Of a stretch of DNA of 64,000 nucleotides, positions 63,800 to 64,000 are shown piece by piece. The DNA is taken from NCBI GenBank assembly GCA_038562165.1, contig JBCFAO010000006.1:42238-106237 (forward strand). The letters are read 5' to 3'. Source of the DNA: WRMS01 sp038562165 (GTDB taxonomy: Bacteria; Bacillota; Peptococcia; DRI-13; UBA5745). The position numbers were made by a program, and so were the translations under genes. Under the pieces are notes generated by a model that was not told where the DNA came from, did not search any database, and saw only the letters and a program-made list of their open reading frames with translations. The stretch's first letter is position 1. Each line of letters starts with the position of its first letter.

Positions 63800-64000
63800 A
63801 GGAACTCACGCAAAACCGCCAGGTTTATCTGGTCACCGGCTACACCGATCTGCGTAAGTCCATTGACGGTCTCGCTGCGCTAATCCAAGGACAGCTTTTG
63901 CTGGACCCCTTCTCCCAAAGCCTTTACCTTTTCTGTGGCCGAAGGCGGGATCGTTTAAAAGCCCTGCTCTGGGAAGGGGATGGTTTTCTTCTCCTGTACA
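63793..64000 (+). CDS. tnpB: IS66 family accessory protein TnpB, 3' partial
   Basis: The frame from ATG 63793 overlaps the tnpA stop and stays open to the window end. It begins MLKELTQNRQVYLV and has TDLRKSIDGLAALI and LYLFCGRRRDRLKALLWEGDGF, the IS66 Orf2 signature. The rest lies outside the window. Confidence 0.88.
   Translation, partial: MLKELTQNRQVYLVTGYTDLRKSIDGLAALIQGQLLLDPFSQSLYLFCGRRRDRLKALLWEGDGFLLLY

Larger units (their letters stand above)
63345..64000 (+). mobile_element. IS66-family element, left end (runs past the window)
   Basis: The element appears to begin at GTAAGCGCC (63345), a typical IS66 terminal repeat start, 27 bases after the LuxR-family stop codon. A 16-bp inverted repeat (63398-63413 with 63426-63441) lies before the first gene. 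TnpA is complete and TnpB is cut by the window end; TnpC should follow outside. Confidence 0.75.

Overview
The window reads as the chromosome of an anaerobic Bacillota bacterium, probably a Clostridia or Negativicutes relative. This rests on strong AAGGAGG-type ribosome sites, frequent TTG/GTG starts, copper-amine-oxidase-like (CuAO, 'stalk') surface domains, and a mix of Gram-positive envelope genes with a TolC-like protein. I cannot name the genus. I found no rRNA, tRNA or CRISPR array.

Layout. 0-6.8 kb: an LCP envelope protein (runs in from outside the window), a two-gene flavin/iron-sulfur oxidoreductase pair, a dGTPase, and a WecG/TagA glycosyltransferase with unusual low-complexity additions. 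6.8-15.9 kb: two paralogous secreted CuAO/Ig-like surface proteins in inverted orientation, each with the same ~300-nt leader and terminator. They flank a ~3.6-kb segment with putP and an IS110-family element. 16-26.3 kb: a TolC-like protein, two further CuAO proteins (one with leucine-rich repeats), a YdcF-like protein, an O-antigen-ligase-type membrane protein and an epimerase. 26.3-30.2 kb: an AbiEi/DUF559-like protein, RecQ and a Bro-N protein. 30.5-48.9 kb: a polysaccharide locus whose centre is AT-rich. It encodes a membrane SDR, a phosphoglycosyl transferase, several glycosyltransferases, WecB, a Wzm/Wzt exporter, a methyltransferase-coiled-coil-glycosyltransferase fusion, a GtrA/GtrB/GT-C trio and a dTDP-3-acetamido-3,6-dideoxyhexose pathway (RmlA, RmlB, ketoisomerase, aminotransferase, acetyltransferase). 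49.1-50.9 kb: an unknown lipoprotein. 50.9-63.3 kb: a RiPP cluster. 63.3 kb to the end: the left end of an IS66-family element.

How the genes work together. The first 49 kb is mostly cell-surface work. Sugars are activated (WecB, RmlAB, amino-sugar enzymes), built on undecaprenyl carriers, exported (Wzm/Wzt) or flipped (GtrA), and probably attached to wall polymer or surface proteins (LCP, WecG, ligase).

The most interesting system is the nine-gene minus-strand cluster at 60.7-50.9 kb. Two Nif11-leader precursor peptides end in cores made of repeated C-x-C-x-x-[GV]-G-x-G modules (seven of seven fit). They are encoded beside a radical SAM/SPASM maturase, an NHLM-type pair of ABC transporters (one with a C39 leader peptidase), a truncated NHLM secretion protein, and a complete SpoIIE-phosphatase/STAS/RsbW-like partner-switch trio. 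A MalT-type LuxR regulator is divergent. Second in interest is the inverted surface-gene pair: recombination between the copies would swap a strong outward promoter at one end of the enclosed segment with an outward-facing terminator at the other, which suggests a possible surface-protein switch.
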